Under the pieces are notes generated by a model that saw only the letters and a list, made by a program, of their open reading frames with translations, was not told the origin of the DNA and did no database searches. Source: CAVQFO01 sp963711725 (GTDB lineage: Bacteria > Pseudomonadota > Gammaproteobacteria > Nitrococcales > Aquisalimonadaceae). From it: a DNA stretch of 64,000 nt. Position numbers and translations under genes: made by a program. Positions 15,782 to 27,062 of the stretch are shown one piece after another; the stretch's first letter is position 1; each line of letters starts with the position of its first letter. The stretch covers positions 310,001-374,000 of the forward strand of contig CAVQFO010000023.1 of NCBI GenBank assembly GCA_963711725.1, given 5' to 3'.

Positions 15782-16159
15782 TCATAGCCGCAGGCGAGCC
15801 GTGACAAGATATGGGGGCGGACCGCCGCGCGATCGGTGGCGGTTGGGAGGAAAAATCAGTGGGAATACGAGGTGTGCAGGTCGGAACAGTATCGCCGAGC
15901 CGGTCGTTGCCGGCGAAGAGCCCGACGGCGGAACCATCCGCAACTCAGGCAGCATCGCAACCGGCGCTCCCTGCAGCCACAGGTGGCAATGCGGGTCATG
16001 ACAATGACGGGAATCGCCTTGAATGGACTGCGATACGCTCGCGGCTTCGTAGCGGTGACGGCCGTCGTGAGCAGACGCAGGCTGAACATGGAGCAGCAAC
16101 ACCATCAGGCCTGCCGCGACCAAGCGCCATTGCCAGCTCACTGCGCCAAGAGCACCCAT
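15782..16159 (-). CDS. Exported His/Cys-containing protein, likely metal-related
   Basis: About 125 residues from the ATG at 16159: a signal peptide (WRLVAAGLMVLLLHVQPASA) followed by AHDGRHRY and the metal-site-like cluster RHCHDPHCHLWLQG, then a Pro/Arg-rich tail. A longer form starting at 16273 adds an extra hydrophobic stretch; neither start has a good RBS. The CHxPHCH cluster, the export signal and the company of SHOCT, Spy-like and copA-remnant sequences suggest periplasmic metal binding. I do not recognise a named family. Confidence 0.5.
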   Translation of the reverse strand: MGALGAVSWQWRLVAAGLMVLLLHVQPASAHDGRHRYEAASVSQSIQGDSRHCHDPHCHLWLQGAPVAMLPELRMVPPSGSSPATTGSAILFRPAHLVFPLIFPPNRHRSRGGPPPYLVTARLRL

Positions 16160-16378
16160 CAAACCGAAGCCCCGCCTATCCCTGTGAATTACCGCTCGCA
16201 GAACACAGAACAACAAAACCGATACCGTTACCCTACGCCGCAGCAATGACGGGCTGTTGATCGAAGTCAACATCTGAAATCGTCGCTGCGGACAAAGTAA
16301 ACTTGGGGTTAGGTCGGTTATATTTGCAGGGCTGCCTTCGTCGCTTGCGGCTTTGGCGTCTCGTCAACGGAGAACGGA

Positions 16379-17104
16379 ATGCGGATTGTTGGTCTATCCC
16401 ACACGGGTGCAACGCGTAGCATTAACGAGGATGCCATTGGCTGGGACGAGGGATGCGGCGTTGCCGTCATAGCCGACGGTTTAAGCACGCAACCCGCGGG
16501 TGAGACGGCCAGCCAGCTCGCGGTTGAGGAAATCCTTCGCGCGGTCCGCGAGCAATCCAAACCCGACCAGACGTGGCTAGCCAGTGGCGGCTCGCCGGAA
16601 GCGCTGCTGCGCAGTGTCAACCAGCTCGTGTTCGATCACGGTGCGGCCCGGCCGGAATGCAACGGCATGGCAACGGCCTGCGCCCTGCTCGGCTTGGACG
16701 AACGCCGGACGATCATCGCCCACGTCGGAGATTGCCGCGTCTATCGGCTTCGTGAAGGCTTGTTGAAGCGTCTGACGCGGGATCAGAACATGGTCCAGCG
16801 AGAACTCGACCGGGAACTGCTGGACCCGCAACTGGCGGCACGCAGCCGGCAACGCCATCATTTGCTCAGCGCGCTCGGTGCGGACATCGAAGTGGAGCCG
16901 CAGATCCAGGAGCTGGATCGCCGGCGCGGCGACATCTATCTGCTCTGCACCGACGGCCTCAGCGAGGCGCTGTTCGACAGCGAAATCGAGCAGACCCTGA
17001 CGGAATACGAGCATGAGCCGGAAACCGCCGTGCGCTCTCTGGTTCACAGTGCCGTCGGGCACGCCGGGCCCGAGGATGTTTCGGCGATCGTTGTGCGGAC
17101 GTAG
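16379..17104 (+). CDS. PP2C-family serine/threonine phosphatase
   Basis: A 241-residue metal-dependent phosphatase of the Stp/PppA size class, with no membrane helix. Motifs in order: RSINEDAIGWDE (RxxNED), VAVIADGLS (metal-binding Asp), MATACALL in place of MGTTxxxL, IIAHVGDCRVYRL, LTRDQNMV, YLLCTDGLSEAL and GPEDVSAIVVRT. The usual DGMGGH is DGLSTQPAGE, a marked change next to a metal ligand. GGAGAACGGA precedes the ATG. No serine/threonine kinase is adjacent, so the partner and pathway are not apparent. Confidence 0.88.
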   Translation: MRIVGLSHTGATRSINEDAIGWDEGCGVAVIADGLSTQPAGETASQLAVEEILRAVREQSKPDQTWLASGGSPEALLRSVNQLVFDHGAARPECNGMATACALLGLDERRTIIAHVGDCRVYRLREGLLKRLTRDQNMVQRELDRELLDPQLAARSRQRHHLLSALGADIEVEPQIQELDRRRGDIYLLCTDGLSEALFDSEIEQTLTEYEHEPETAVRSLVHSAVGHAGPEDVSAIVVRT

Positions 17105-17170
17105 AGCTGGGCGGAAACGAACGGGGTTTGGTTTGGGGGCATTGGGGTTGATTGATCCCCCTCTCATCGA

Positions 17171-17193
17171 CCCTCTCCCACCAGGGGAGAGGG
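17171..17193. repeat. CT-rich hairpin (dispersed-repeat type)
   Basis: CCCTCTCC pairs perfectly with GGAGAGGG around CACCAGG. Such CCCTCTCCC-accA-GGGGAGAGGG hairpins recur between genes in many GC-rich gammaproteobacteria. It may also act as a terminator for the phosphatase gene. Confidence 0.5.
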
Positions 17194-17227
17194 GGGATCT
17201 GTCTTAGCCTGGATGAAAAACAGTCAA

Positions 17228-17313
17228 TGTAGGGTGGGTTAGCGAAGCGTAACCCACCAAACCGGCGAAGCCGCAAGATCCTGTCGGATTACGCTCTGCT
17301 AATCCGACCTACA
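17228..17313. repeat. Composite palindromic intergenic repeat
   Basis: Outer TGTAGG and CCTACA bracket two hairpins: GGTGGGTTAGC/GCGTAACCCACC and GTCGGATTA/TAATCCGAC. This nested layout is a well-known type of dispersed intergenic element in proteobacteria. It carries no ORF. Whether other copies exist in this genome cannot be seen here. Confidence 0.65.
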
Positions 17314-17344
17314 TCTTTATGTCGACCACCGAGCGCACGGAGTT

Positions 17345-17369
17345 TCGCGGTCGACACGACCGCTCCTAC
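17345..17369. repeat. REP-like palindrome overlapping the der stop codon
   Basis: Read on the minus strand, GTAGGAGCGGTCGTG-TCGACCGCGA resembles the Pseudomonas-type REP element (GTAGGAGCG...CGCGA). Its first bases contain the TAG stop of der. Confidence 0.5.
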
Positions 17370-18775
17370 TTCTTTGTTTTTACGTGCTTCATCATACGAC
17401 GGCGTTTGGAGAGCTGGCGCGGGGTCAACGTGTTGCGGCGGCCTTCGTAGGGATTGGCGCCGCCCTTGAATTCGATCCGCACGGGCGTGCCGTAAAGATC
17501 CAGCACCTTGCGGAAGGTATTCATCAGGTAGCGCCGATAGTCCTGGGGCACCCGCTCCACCTGATTGCCGTGGATCACGATCACGGGCGGATTGCGGCCG
17601 CCCTGGTGAGCGTAGCGCAGTTTGATGCGCCGGCCCCGCACCAGCGGCGGCGGATGGGAATCAACGGCGTCTTCCAGGATCTGGGTCAGGCGGTTGGTGG
17701 CCAAGTCCCGGTTGGCGGCGTCATAGGCCTCCCGCACGCTGTCCAGCAATAGGCCCACGCCGCTGCCGTGTAGCGCGGAGACGAAGTGGACCTTGGCGAA
17801 CTCCAGGAAACCCAGTTTCACATTGAGCAGGCGCTTGACCTCATCGCGCTGGCCCGAGTCCAGGCCATCCCATTTATTGACGGCCACCACCAACGCCCGC
17901 CCCGCGTCCAGCGCATGCCCGACCAGGCCGGCGTCCTGCTCGGTGATGCCTTCGCGGGCATCCACGACCATGATCACCACATGGGCGGCTTCGATGGCCT
18001 GCAGCGTCTTGATGACGCTGAATTTCTCGACGGCTTCCTTGACCCGGGCGCGGCGCCGGACTCCGGCCGTGTCGACCAGCGTGTAGGCGTGGCCGTCCTT
18101 CTCGAAGGGGACGTAGATGCTGTCCCGGGTGGTGCCCGGCATGTCATAGACGAGGACTCGCTCCTCGCCGAGGATGCGATTGACCATGGTGCTCTTGCCC
18201 ACATTGGGCCGGCCGATCACGGCCACGCAGATACCATGGTACTGGTCGCCCACCAGGGCCTGTTCCTCTTCGGCCGCGTGGGCGAGGCCGGTGTCGGCCA
18301 ATACCGCTTCGAGCAAACGGGTGACGCCGCGGCCGTGGGCGGCGGCGATGGGATGGGTCTCGCCCATGCCCAGTGTGTGGAACTCCGCCGAGACCACGGC
18401 CGGGTCCAGACCGTCCACCTTGTTGACGGCCAGATAGATCGGTTTACCCAGGCGGCGCAGCTCGCCCGCCAGTTCCATATCGCCGGCGGTCACCCCGGCC
18501 CGGGCGTCCACCAGAAAGATCACCGCGTCCGCTTCGCCCACGGCCTTGCGAGCCTGGGCCTGCATGCCCTGCTCCACGCCCTCCGGATCGTCGCCCAGGC
18601 CGCCGGTATCGACCACCACGTAGCCGCCCGGGCCCACCTTGCCGAGGCCGTACTTGCGATCGCGGGTCAGGCCCGGATAGTCGGCCACCAGCGCGTCGCG
18701 GGTGCGCGTGAGGTAATTGAACAGGGTGGACTTGCCCACATTGGGGCGTCCGACCAGGGCGATAACGGGGTCCAT
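17366..18775 (-). CDS. der: Ribosome-assembly GTPase Der (EngA)
   Basis: A 469-residue protein with two tandem GTPase domains and a C-terminal KH-like domain. The first has GRPNVGKSTLFNYLTR at residues 8-23, the second GRPNVGKSTMVNRILGEERV near 190. DTAG/DTGG switch motifs and NKxD motifs (NKVDGL, NKWDGL) are present in both. The KH-like end includes IKLRYAHQGGRNPPVIVIHG. Der acts in 50S subunit maturation. The C-terminus is basic (SKRRRMMKHVKTKK), and the stop lies within a REP-like palindrome. Confidence 0.97.
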   Translation of the reverse strand: MDPVIALVGRPNVGKSTLFNYLTRTRDALVADYPGLTRDRKYGLGKVGPGGYVVVDTGGLGDDPEGVEQGMQAQARKAVGEADAVIFLVDARAGVTAGDMELAGELRRLGKPIYLAVNKVDGLDPAVVSAEFHTLGMGETHPIAAAHGRGVTRLLEAVLADTGLAHAAEEEQALVGDQYHGICVAVIGRPNVGKSTMVNRILGEERVLVYDMPGTTRDSIYVPFEKDGHAYTLVDTAGVRRRARVKEAVEKFSVIKTLQAIEAAHVVIMVVDAREGITEQDAGLVGHALDAGRALVVAVNKWDGLDSGQRDEVKRLLNVKLGFLEFAKVHFVSALHGSGVGLLLDSVREAYDAANRDLATNRLTQILEDAVDSHPPPLVRGRRIKLRYAHQGGRNPPVIVIHGNQVERVPQDYRRYLMNTFRKVLDLYGTPVRIEFKGGANPYEGRRNTLTPRQLSKRRRMMKHVKTKK

Positions 18776-18905
18776 GGACGTTCGTGCTTCGTTGGATTAG
18801 CGGGCGCCAAGCATATCAGGAAGCGCCGCCCAGGGGCATAACTGGAATATCGTGTCTTGGGAAGGAACGAACCGTGCCCGGAGGCGCAATCCCATTCACT
18901 AATCG

Positions 18906-20593
<1,688 letters not shown>

Positions 20594-20597
<4 letters not shown>

Positions 20598-21637
20598 GAG
20601 CGCCCCCCGGATCCCGTCAGGGTCTTGCGGGGATCGAAGGCGTCGCGGGCTGCCTCGCCGATGAAGATCAACAGGCTCAGCATCACCGCCAGCACCACGA
20701 AGGCGGATATGCCCAGCCAGGGGGCCTGGAGATTGGCCTTGCCCTGGGACAGCAGTTCGCCCAGGGACGCCGAGCCCGGCGGCAGGCCGAAGCCGAGGAA
20801 GTCCAGGGAGGTCAGCGTGGTGATGGAGCCGCTGAGGATGAAAGGCATGAAGGTCAGCGTGGCCACCATGGCATTGGGCAGGATGTGGCGGAACATGATC
20901 ATGCGGTTGGATACGCCCAGGGCACGAGCGGCCTTGACGTAGTCAAAGTTGCGCACCCGCAGGAATTCCGCCCGGACCACGCCGACCAGAGCGGTCCAAC
21001 TGAACAGCAGCATGATCAAGAGCAGCCACCAGAAGCTGGGCTCCACGAAACTGGCCATGATGATCAACAGATACAGCACGGGCAGCCCGGCCCAGATTTC
21101 GATGAAACGCTGGAATATCAGGTCGAGCCAACCGCCGAAATACCCCTGCACGGCTCCGGCCGCCACGCCGATAATGGAACTCAGCAGCGTCAGCACCAAA
21201 CCGAACAGAACGGATATGCGGAAGCCGTAGATGACGCGAGCCATGACATCGCGGCCCTGGTCGTCCGTGCCCAGCCAGTCGGCCGCCGAGGGCGGCGCCG
21301 GTGCCGGCACCGGGAGATCGTAGTTGATGGTTTCGTAGCTATACGGGATGAGCGGCCAGAGCATCCATCCCTTTTTATTGATCAACTGCCTGACTTCGGG
21401 ATCGCGATAGTCGGCCTCGGTGGGAAAGAATCCGCCGAACGTGGTCTCGGGGTAACTCTTGACGATGGGGAAATACCAGCCGCCGTCATAGTGAACCACC
21501 AGCGGTTTGTCGTTGGCGACGAACTCGGCGCCGAGGCTGACGACAAACAGGACCAAGAAAATCCATGCCGACCACCATCCTCTGCGATTGGCGCGGAACT
21601 GATTCCAGCGTCGTTGATTAATGGGACTCAACGGCAT
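20594..21637 (-). CDS. yejE: Oligopeptide ABC transporter permease YejE
   Basis: A 347-residue inner-membrane permease with an N-terminal OppC-type helix (WWSAWIFLVLFVVSLGAEFV), a periplasmic insertion with WPLIPYSYETINYD typical of YejE, and a C-terminal permease domain with the EAA loop VKAARALGVSNRMIMFRHIL. ADWLGTDDQGRDV precedes the domain as in OppC/DppC relatives. It pairs with YejB as the membrane channel and overlaps yejF by four bases. Confidence 0.95.
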
Positions 21638-21644
21638 CGCCCCG

Positions 21645-22748
21645 CTATTCTCCCCGAGCCTCGAAATCGATTCTGGGATCCACCAGGACGTAGGTCATAT
21701 CGCCGATGAGATTCAGCAACAGACCGAACAGCGTGAATATGTACAGCGTTCCAAACACCACGGGGTAGTCGCGATTGACCAGCGACTGGAAGCTGAGCAG
21801 GCCCAGGCCGTCCAGAGAGAAGATCACCTCGATCAGCATCGCACCGGTGAACAGCACCCCGAGAAACGCGCCCGGAAATCCGGCAATCACAATCAACATG
21901 GCATTGCGGAAAACATGGCCGTACAGCACCTGGTGCTCGGTCAGGCCCTTGGCCCGGGCGGTAACCACGTACTGCTTGCCGATCTCGTCGAGGAAGGAGT
22001 TCTTGGTCAACATGGTCAGGCCCGCGAAACCACCCACCACCATGGAAAGCACCGGCAGCGTGATATGCCAGAAGTAGTCGGCAATACGGGCCGGCCAAGC
22101 GAGTTGGTGCCAGTTGTCGGACACCAGCCCCCGCAGGGGAAACCAGTCGAGAAAGCTGCCGCCGGCGAAAAGCACAACCAGCAGCACGGCAAACAGGAAA
22201 CCGGGGATGGCGTAGCCCACGATGACCACGGCACTGGTCCAGAAATCGAACGGTGAACCGTCTTTTATGGCCTTGCGGATACCGAGCGGGATGGAGATCA
22301 GGTAAACCAGAAGCGTGGTCCACAACCCCAGCGAAATGGATACGGGCATTTTGTCCAGGATGAGCTGGATGACGGTCTTGTCTTTGTAGAAGCTCTTTCC
22401 GAAATCAAAGTGGAGATAGTCCCAGATCATCTTGAAGAAGCGCTTGTAGGCGGGCTGGTCGAACCCGTAAAGCTTCTTCAGGCGCTGGATCAGTTCGGGA
22501 TCCAGCCCGCGAGCGCCACGGTACGTGCTTTCTCCCTGCCCGCTGCTGGACTTGCTGCCCCCGCTCTCGCCCCCCGCACCGCTCGAGGTCACCCGCGCCG
22601 TTTCCAACCCGCCATGCCCCTGAAGCTGGGCGATGACCTGCTCCACCGGCCCGCCGGGCGCCCATTGCACGATAATGAAGTTGATCACCATGATTCCGAA
22701 CAGTGTCGGGATGATGAGCAACAATCGTCGCAGGATATATGCACCCAT
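21645..22748 (-). CDS. yejB: Oligopeptide ABC transporter permease YejB
   Basis: A 367-residue OppB/DppB-type permease: N-terminal helix YILRRLLLIIPTLFGIMVIN, a soluble insertion rich in Gly/Ser (about 50-80) as in YejB, KLYGFDQPAYKRFFKMIWDY, and membrane helices with the EAA loop VVTARAKGLTEHQVLYGHVF. It forms the transmembrane path with YejE. It lies seven bases upstream of yejE in the operon. Confidence 0.95.
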   Translation of the reverse strand: MGAYILRRLLLIIPTLFGIMVINFIIVQWAPGGPVEQVIAQLQGHGGLETARVTSSGAGGESGGSKSSSGQGESTYRGARGLDPELIQRLKKLYGFDQPAYKRFFKMIWDYLHFDFGKSFYKDKTVIQLILDKMPVSISLGLWTTLLVYLISIPLGIRKAIKDGSPFDFWTSAVVIVGYAIPGFLFAVLLVVLFAGGSFLDWFPLRGLVSDNWHQLAWPARIADYFWHITLPVLSMVVGGFAGLTMLTKNSFLDEIGKQYVVTARAKGLTEHQVLYGHVFRNAMLIVIAGFPGAFLGVLFTGAMLIEVIFSLDGLGLLSFQSLVNRDYPVVFGTLYIFTLFGLLLNLIGDMTYVLVDPRIDFEARGE

Positions 22749-22778
22749 GGCGGCGGCTACACGGGGCCTGGGCGGCCC

Positions 22779-24596
22779 CTAGCGATTTCCCCGATAGTCT
22801 TGAACGGCCTTGGCCTTGGCGGCATCGACCCACCAACTGTCGAAACCCAGGCCATAGGGAGGGGACTTGTCGGGACGCCCGAACTTGTCCCAGTACGCCA
22901 GACGAAACGCGGCCAGATGCCAGTGGGGAATCACGTAGTAGTTCCATTGCAGGACCCGGTCCAGTGCGCGCGTGGCGTAGATAAGATCCTGGCGGGTCTG
23001 CGCGTGGATGATCTTGCCGATCATGGCATCCACCGCGGGATTCTTGATGCCGATGATGTTCTGACTGCCGGGGGTGTCGGCCGCCTTGGAGCCCCAATAC
23101 TGGCGCTGCTCGTTACCCGGGGAAAGCGATTCGCCGATGACGTACACCGTCATGTCGAAATCGAAGCTGTCGATGCGGTTCTGGTACTGGGTCGGGTCCA
23201 CCGTGCGAACGTTGGCCTTGATGCCCAGACGTTTGAGATTGCGTGCGAAGGGCAGCACGACCCGTTCGAATGACGGATTGACCAACAGGATTTCGAACTC
23301 GAACGGTTTACCCGTTTTCGCGTTGGTCAGTACGCCGTTCTTGACCTGCCAGCCCGCTTCCCGCAATAGCTGCATGGCGATACGCAGGTTATGACGCGGA
23401 TTGCCGCGACCGTCCGTTTCCGGCGCCTGATAAACCTTGTCGAACACCTGCGGGGGCAACTGATCCCGATACGGGTCCAGCAGCTTGATTTCTTCGGGGC
23501 TGGGTTTCTGACGCGCAGCAAGCTCGGAGTTGGAGAAATAGCTCTCGGTGCGGGTATAGGCACCGTAGAAAAGATTCTTGTTGGTCCACTCGAAGTCGAA
23601 GGCGTATCCCAAGGCCTTGCGAACCCGGGGGTCCTTGAAGATCGGCCGGCGGATATTGTAGAAGAAGCCCTGCATTCCGGTGGGAATCTGGTTCGGGATC
23701 TCCACCTTCTTGATCATTCCGTCATTGACGGCGGGGACGTTGTACGCGGTGGCCCAGTTCTTGGATACATTCTCCTGGCGGAAGTCATAGTTGCCGGCCT
23801 TGAATGCTTCCAGCGCCACGGTAGCATCGCGGTAGTAGTCGTAGCGGATCTCGCCGAAGTTGTACCGCCCCTTGTTCACGGGCAGATCCTTCGCCCAGTA
23901 ATCATCGACCCGCTTGTAGGTGATGGAGCGGCCCGGATCCACCGACGCGATCTTGTAGGGCCCGCTGGTGAGCGGCGGCGTCAGCGTGGATTCGAACTTC
24001 TTTCCCTCCCAGTAGTGTTTGGGCAGGATTTCCATCTGGCCGATAATCAGCGGCAGCTCGCGGTTGGTCTTGTTCTTGAAGTAGAACGTCACCTGATGGG
24101 GACCGGTCTTTTCCACACGGTCCACGTCGCCGTAGTAGTACGCGAAGCGGGGATGCCCCTTGTCCCGGCGCGTGTTGAACGTGAAAACCACATCCTCCGG
24201 GGTGATCGGCTTTCCGTCATGCCAGCGCGCCTCCGGCCGGAGGTTGAAGCGCACCCATGAGTTGTCCTTCGCGATCTCGGCGCTTTTCGCGATCAAGCCG
24301 TATTCGCTGAACGGCTCGTCGGCGGACTGAACCATGAGCGTATCGTAGGTCATGCCGATTCCGTCCGGGGCGAGCCCCTTGAGCACAAAGGGATTGAGAC
24401 TGTCGTAGGTCCCGATCCCCGCCATGCGCACACTCCCACCCTTGGGCGCGTCCGGGTTGGCGTAGTCGAAATGGGTAAAATCCGGCCCGTACTTGAGGTC
24501 GCCGTACATGGACAGGCCGTAGCCTTGCTGGGCGTAGGCCACGCCGGCGCATCCGGCAAAAAACGCTACAGCGAATACGAGGGTTCTGAACATCAC
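22779..24596 (-). CDS. yejA: Extracellular solute-binding protein YejA
   Basis: A 605-residue periplasmic binding protein of the peptide/nickel (SBP_bac_5) family. It has a signal peptide (TLVFAVAFFAGCAGVAYAQQ), then YGDLKYGPDFTHFDYANPDA, GMTYDTLMVQSADEPFSEYG, RWHDGKPITPEDVVFTF and a C-terminal DPTQYQNRIDSFDFDMTVYV. It delivers oligopeptides (microcin C-like compounds in E. coli) to YejBE. It is the first gene of the yejABEF operon. Confidence 0.94.
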   Translation of the reverse strand: MMFRTLVFAVAFFAGCAGVAYAQQGYGLSMYGDLKYGPDFTHFDYANPDAPKGGSVRMAGIGTYDSLNPFVLKGLAPDGIGMTYDTLMVQSADEPFSEYGLIAKSAEIAKDNSWVRFNLRPEARWHDGKPITPEDVVFTFNTRRDKGHPRFAYYYGDVDRVEKTGPHQVTFYFKNKTNRELPLIIGQMEILPKHYWEGKKFESTLTPPLTSGPYKIASVDPGRSITYKRVDDYWAKDLPVNKGRYNFGEIRYDYYRDATVALEAFKAGNYDFRQENVSKNWATAYNVPAVNDGMIKKVEIPNQIPTGMQGFFYNIRRPIFKDPRVRKALGYAFDFEWTNKNLFYGAYTRTESYFSNSELAARQKPSPEEIKLLDPYRDQLPPQVFDKVYQAPETDGRGNPRHNLRIAMQLLREAGWQVKNGVLTNAKTGKPFEFEILLVNPSFERVVLPFARNLKRLGIKANVRTVDPTQYQNRIDSFDFDMTVYVIGESLSPGNEQRQYWGSKAADTPGSQNIIGIKNPAVDAMIGKIIHAQTRQDLIYATRALDRVLQWNYYVIPHWHLAAFRLAYWDKFGRPDKSPPYGLGFDSWWVDAAKAKAVQDYRGNR

Positions 24597-24796
24597 GCTT
24601 GAATCACTCCGCGTCTTCCCATGACGAGCCCCAAAAGGACATCTCCCCCGGCCCGCGAGGGCCGCCGATACTGGCCGATACTAACACCCAATCCCCGTCA
24701 ACCGGGAACAGCTACAGCCAAGCGTCTGAAGGGCACACCGAAAAACAGTCCGACATCCCCGACCGGGTCAAGTTCATCGACGCCGTACAAACAAGA

Positions 24797-24822
24797 AAGG
24801 CGGACCACTCGGTCCGCCTTTT
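24797..24822 (-). terminator. Intrinsic terminator after ppiD
   Basis: AAGGCGGACC-ACTC-GGTCCGCCTT is a perfect 10-bp stem with a four-base loop. On the minus strand it is followed by TCTTGTTTGT, and it lies 22 bp after the ppiD stop. It may also act on the other strand (TTTTC follows). Confidence 0.85.
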
Positions 24823-24844
24823 CAGCCCGCCTTGAAGACCGGCC

Positions 24845-26761
24845 TTACATCCGGTCCTGATGAATCTCCACGTCGGCTTCCTTGCGCAGCTGCTTGAGAA
24901 AGGCCTCCATTTCCTCATTTCCCTGGATCTTGGCCAGTTGCTGGCCCAGTTGCTTGCGTTGCTCCGGCTTCGCCTCGGAAGGATCACCGGGTTTGATGGC
25001 CTTGAGCTCGATCACCGCGTAATCACCTGAGCCCAACTGCGTCTGACCCACCACCGTCTTGCCCTTGGCCGGCTTCGCCAGCTGGAAGGCTTCGTGTAAT
25101 ACGGCCGGTGTCACGTCACCGCCGCGCTCCACCCAGCCCGGCTGCTTAAGACTCGCCTCAGGATGGGCTTTGGCAAGTTCTTCCGCAGGCTTGCCGGCCT
25201 TGAGCTGTTTGGCCAGTTCGTCTCCCAGCGCCTTGGCCTTATCGCTCGCCTTCTTCTCCACCAATTGCTGGTGAATCTGGGATTTGACCTCATCCAGGGG
25301 CCGCGCCCTCGCGGCCTGATGCTCGTCGGCACGAATTACGACCTGCCGATCGTCGCCCAATTCCAGGAGATCGCTGTTCTTGCCGGCCAGCACATCCGGA
25401 CTGAATGCCGCCTTGACCACCTTCGGGTTGGACGCAATGCCTTTCTGTCCCCCGCTACGGGTAATCCAATCCGTATGCTGAACTTGCAGGCCCAGTGCGC
25501 TGGCGGCGGACTTGAGATTGTCCGGAGTCTCATAAGCCAGGTTCTGCAGGCGGGTGCCCTGCTCGTAGAACTTGTTGTTGACCTTGTCGGAAACCATCTC
25601 CTTCGCCAGTTGATCCTTGACCTGATCAAACGGCTCTACCTGCCCCGGCTTGATAGCCGTCACCTCAATGAGATGGAACCCGAACTGGGTACGGACCGGC
25701 TCGCTGATCTTTCCCTGCGCCAACGAGAACGCCTTATCCTCGAAGGGCTTGACCATAGTGCCCTTCTGAATCAGGCCGAGGCTGCCGCCCTTCTTGGCGG
25801 AACCCGGATCGTCGGAATACTTCTTGGCCGCTTCACTGAAACTGAGCTTGCCGTCGACGATTTCCTTGCGGATGTTCTCGATTTTTTCCTTGGCCTTGTC
25901 CACGGCGACCTTGTCGGCATCCTTGGGCACGGAGACCAGGATATGCCGAACCTCACGTTCCGGCTTAGTCATGAAGCGCTGTTCCTTCACCTCGTTGTAA
26001 CGCTGGCGGAGCGCTTCGTCGCTGGGGCGGAGCTGCTTTTCGATCGCGGCACGATCAAGCTCCACATAGGCGAGCTTGACCTTCTCCGGCGTCATGAACT
26101 GGTCCTGGTGATCCTTGTAATACTTCTGGACTTCGTCGTCGCTGACTGAAACCTGATCCGTGAAGCCCTTGGTGGCGATCTCGAGGTAGTCGAAATCGCG
26201 CTTTTCATGCTCCAGCGCCAGCAGGCGATCGACTTGGGACCCGGTCACCAGGGCCGAGCCCTGAACCGCGTTTTCCAACTGGGAAATCATCTGATACTGG
26301 CGAACGCGCGCCTCATACCCCGTAGGCGAGAGCTGGTTGGCCGCGAGTACCTGCTTGTAACGCTCTTTGGAGAACTTCCCGTTTTCCTGAAACATCTGCT
26401 GGGCACGCACGAACTGACCCAAGGCGGCATCGGAAAGCCGCAAGTCGTGTTCCTGCACGAACTGCGTCAGCAGAGCGCGGTTGATCAACTGCTCAAGCGC
26501 CCGCTGTTTGACCTGCTTCTCGTTGAACATGGAGGGATCGTACTGATCACCCAGGATCTGGCGCATGCGATCCTCTTGCTGGCGCACGGCCTTGCCGAGG
26601 TCCACCGGTGTGATCTTGGTGTCGTTGACCCGGGCCACCGCGGTGTCGCTTCCTCCCTTGAAGTAGGAGGAAAGCCCGAAGAAGCCCAGCGCCAGGATCA
26701 CCAGTCCGAGTACAACGGAGGCGATCCAACCCGAGGCACGATCTCTGATCGCTTGCAGCAT
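24845..26761 (-). CDS. ppiD: Periplasmic folding chaperone PpiD
   Basis: A 638-residue inner-membrane-anchored protein: one N-terminal helix (WIASVVLGLVILALGFFGLS), a SurA-N-like chaperone domain (VNDTKITPVDLGKAVRQQED onward), a parvulin-type PpiC domain around 265-365 (VRHILVSVPKD, FSEAAKKYSDDPGSAKKGGS, FGFHLIEVT) and a long C-terminal region. PpiD assists outer-membrane and periplasmic proteins emerging from the Sec translocon. It lies downstream of hupB as in many gammaproteobacteria, here with two tRNA genes between. Confidence 0.94.
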   Translation of the reverse strand: MLQAIRDRASGWIASVVLGLVILALGFFGLSSYFKGGSDTAVARVNDTKITPVDLGKAVRQQEDRMRQILGDQYDPSMFNEKQVKQRALEQLINRALLTQFVQEHDLRLSDAALGQFVRAQQMFQENGKFSKERYKQVLAANQLSPTGYEARVRQYQMISQLENAVQGSALVTGSQVDRLLALEHEKRDFDYLEIATKGFTDQVSVSDDEVQKYYKDHQDQFMTPEKVKLAYVELDRAAIEKQLRPSDEALRQRYNEVKEQRFMTKPEREVRHILVSVPKDADKVAVDKAKEKIENIRKEIVDGKLSFSEAAKKYSDDPGSAKKGGSLGLIQKGTMVKPFEDKAFSLAQGKISEPVRTQFGFHLIEVTAIKPGQVEPFDQVKDQLAKEMVSDKVNNKFYEQGTRLQNLAYETPDNLKSAASALGLQVQHTDWITRSGGQKGIASNPKVVKAAFSPDVLAGKNSDLLELGDDRQVVIRADEHQAARARPLDEVKSQIHQQLVEKKASDKAKALGDELAKQLKAGKPAEELAKAHPEASLKQPGWVERGGDVTPAVLHEAFQLAKPAKGKTVVGQTQLGSGDYAVIELKAIKPGDPSEAKPEQRKQLGQQLAKIQGNEEMEAFLKQLRKEADVEIHQDRM

Positions 26762-27024
26762 GAGACGAAATCCCGTGTCTTGGTAATGGTGAAGGAGCAG
26801 CCGGCCCAGTTTCCCACCGACGCAAATGACTCCGAATCACCTTGATGAAAGTCGAACAGTTTCCGGGCTCGCATCCCACGATGCAAGCCGCGTTTCCCGG
26901 CCCTTGATCGTTGTTTTTCGGGCTTACGGGACTATCACCGGCCCCGCCTTCGGCGGAACCGACGCCCAACGCCGCCAGGGGAAAGCACGTCTGCTGACGT
27001 TCCTCGGCCCGCGGCTGAAAAACA

Positions 27025-27049
27025 AAAAGGCGCCACGCGGGCGCCTTTT
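27025..27049 (-). terminator. Intrinsic terminator after hupB-tRNA unit
   Basis: AAAAGGCGCC and GGCGCCTTTT form a 10-bp stem around a five-base loop. On the minus strand TTTTTGTTTTTC follows. It would end transcription of hupB-tRNA-Val-tRNA-Asp. Confidence 0.85.
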
Positions 27050-27062
27050 GCTTTCCTAACTA

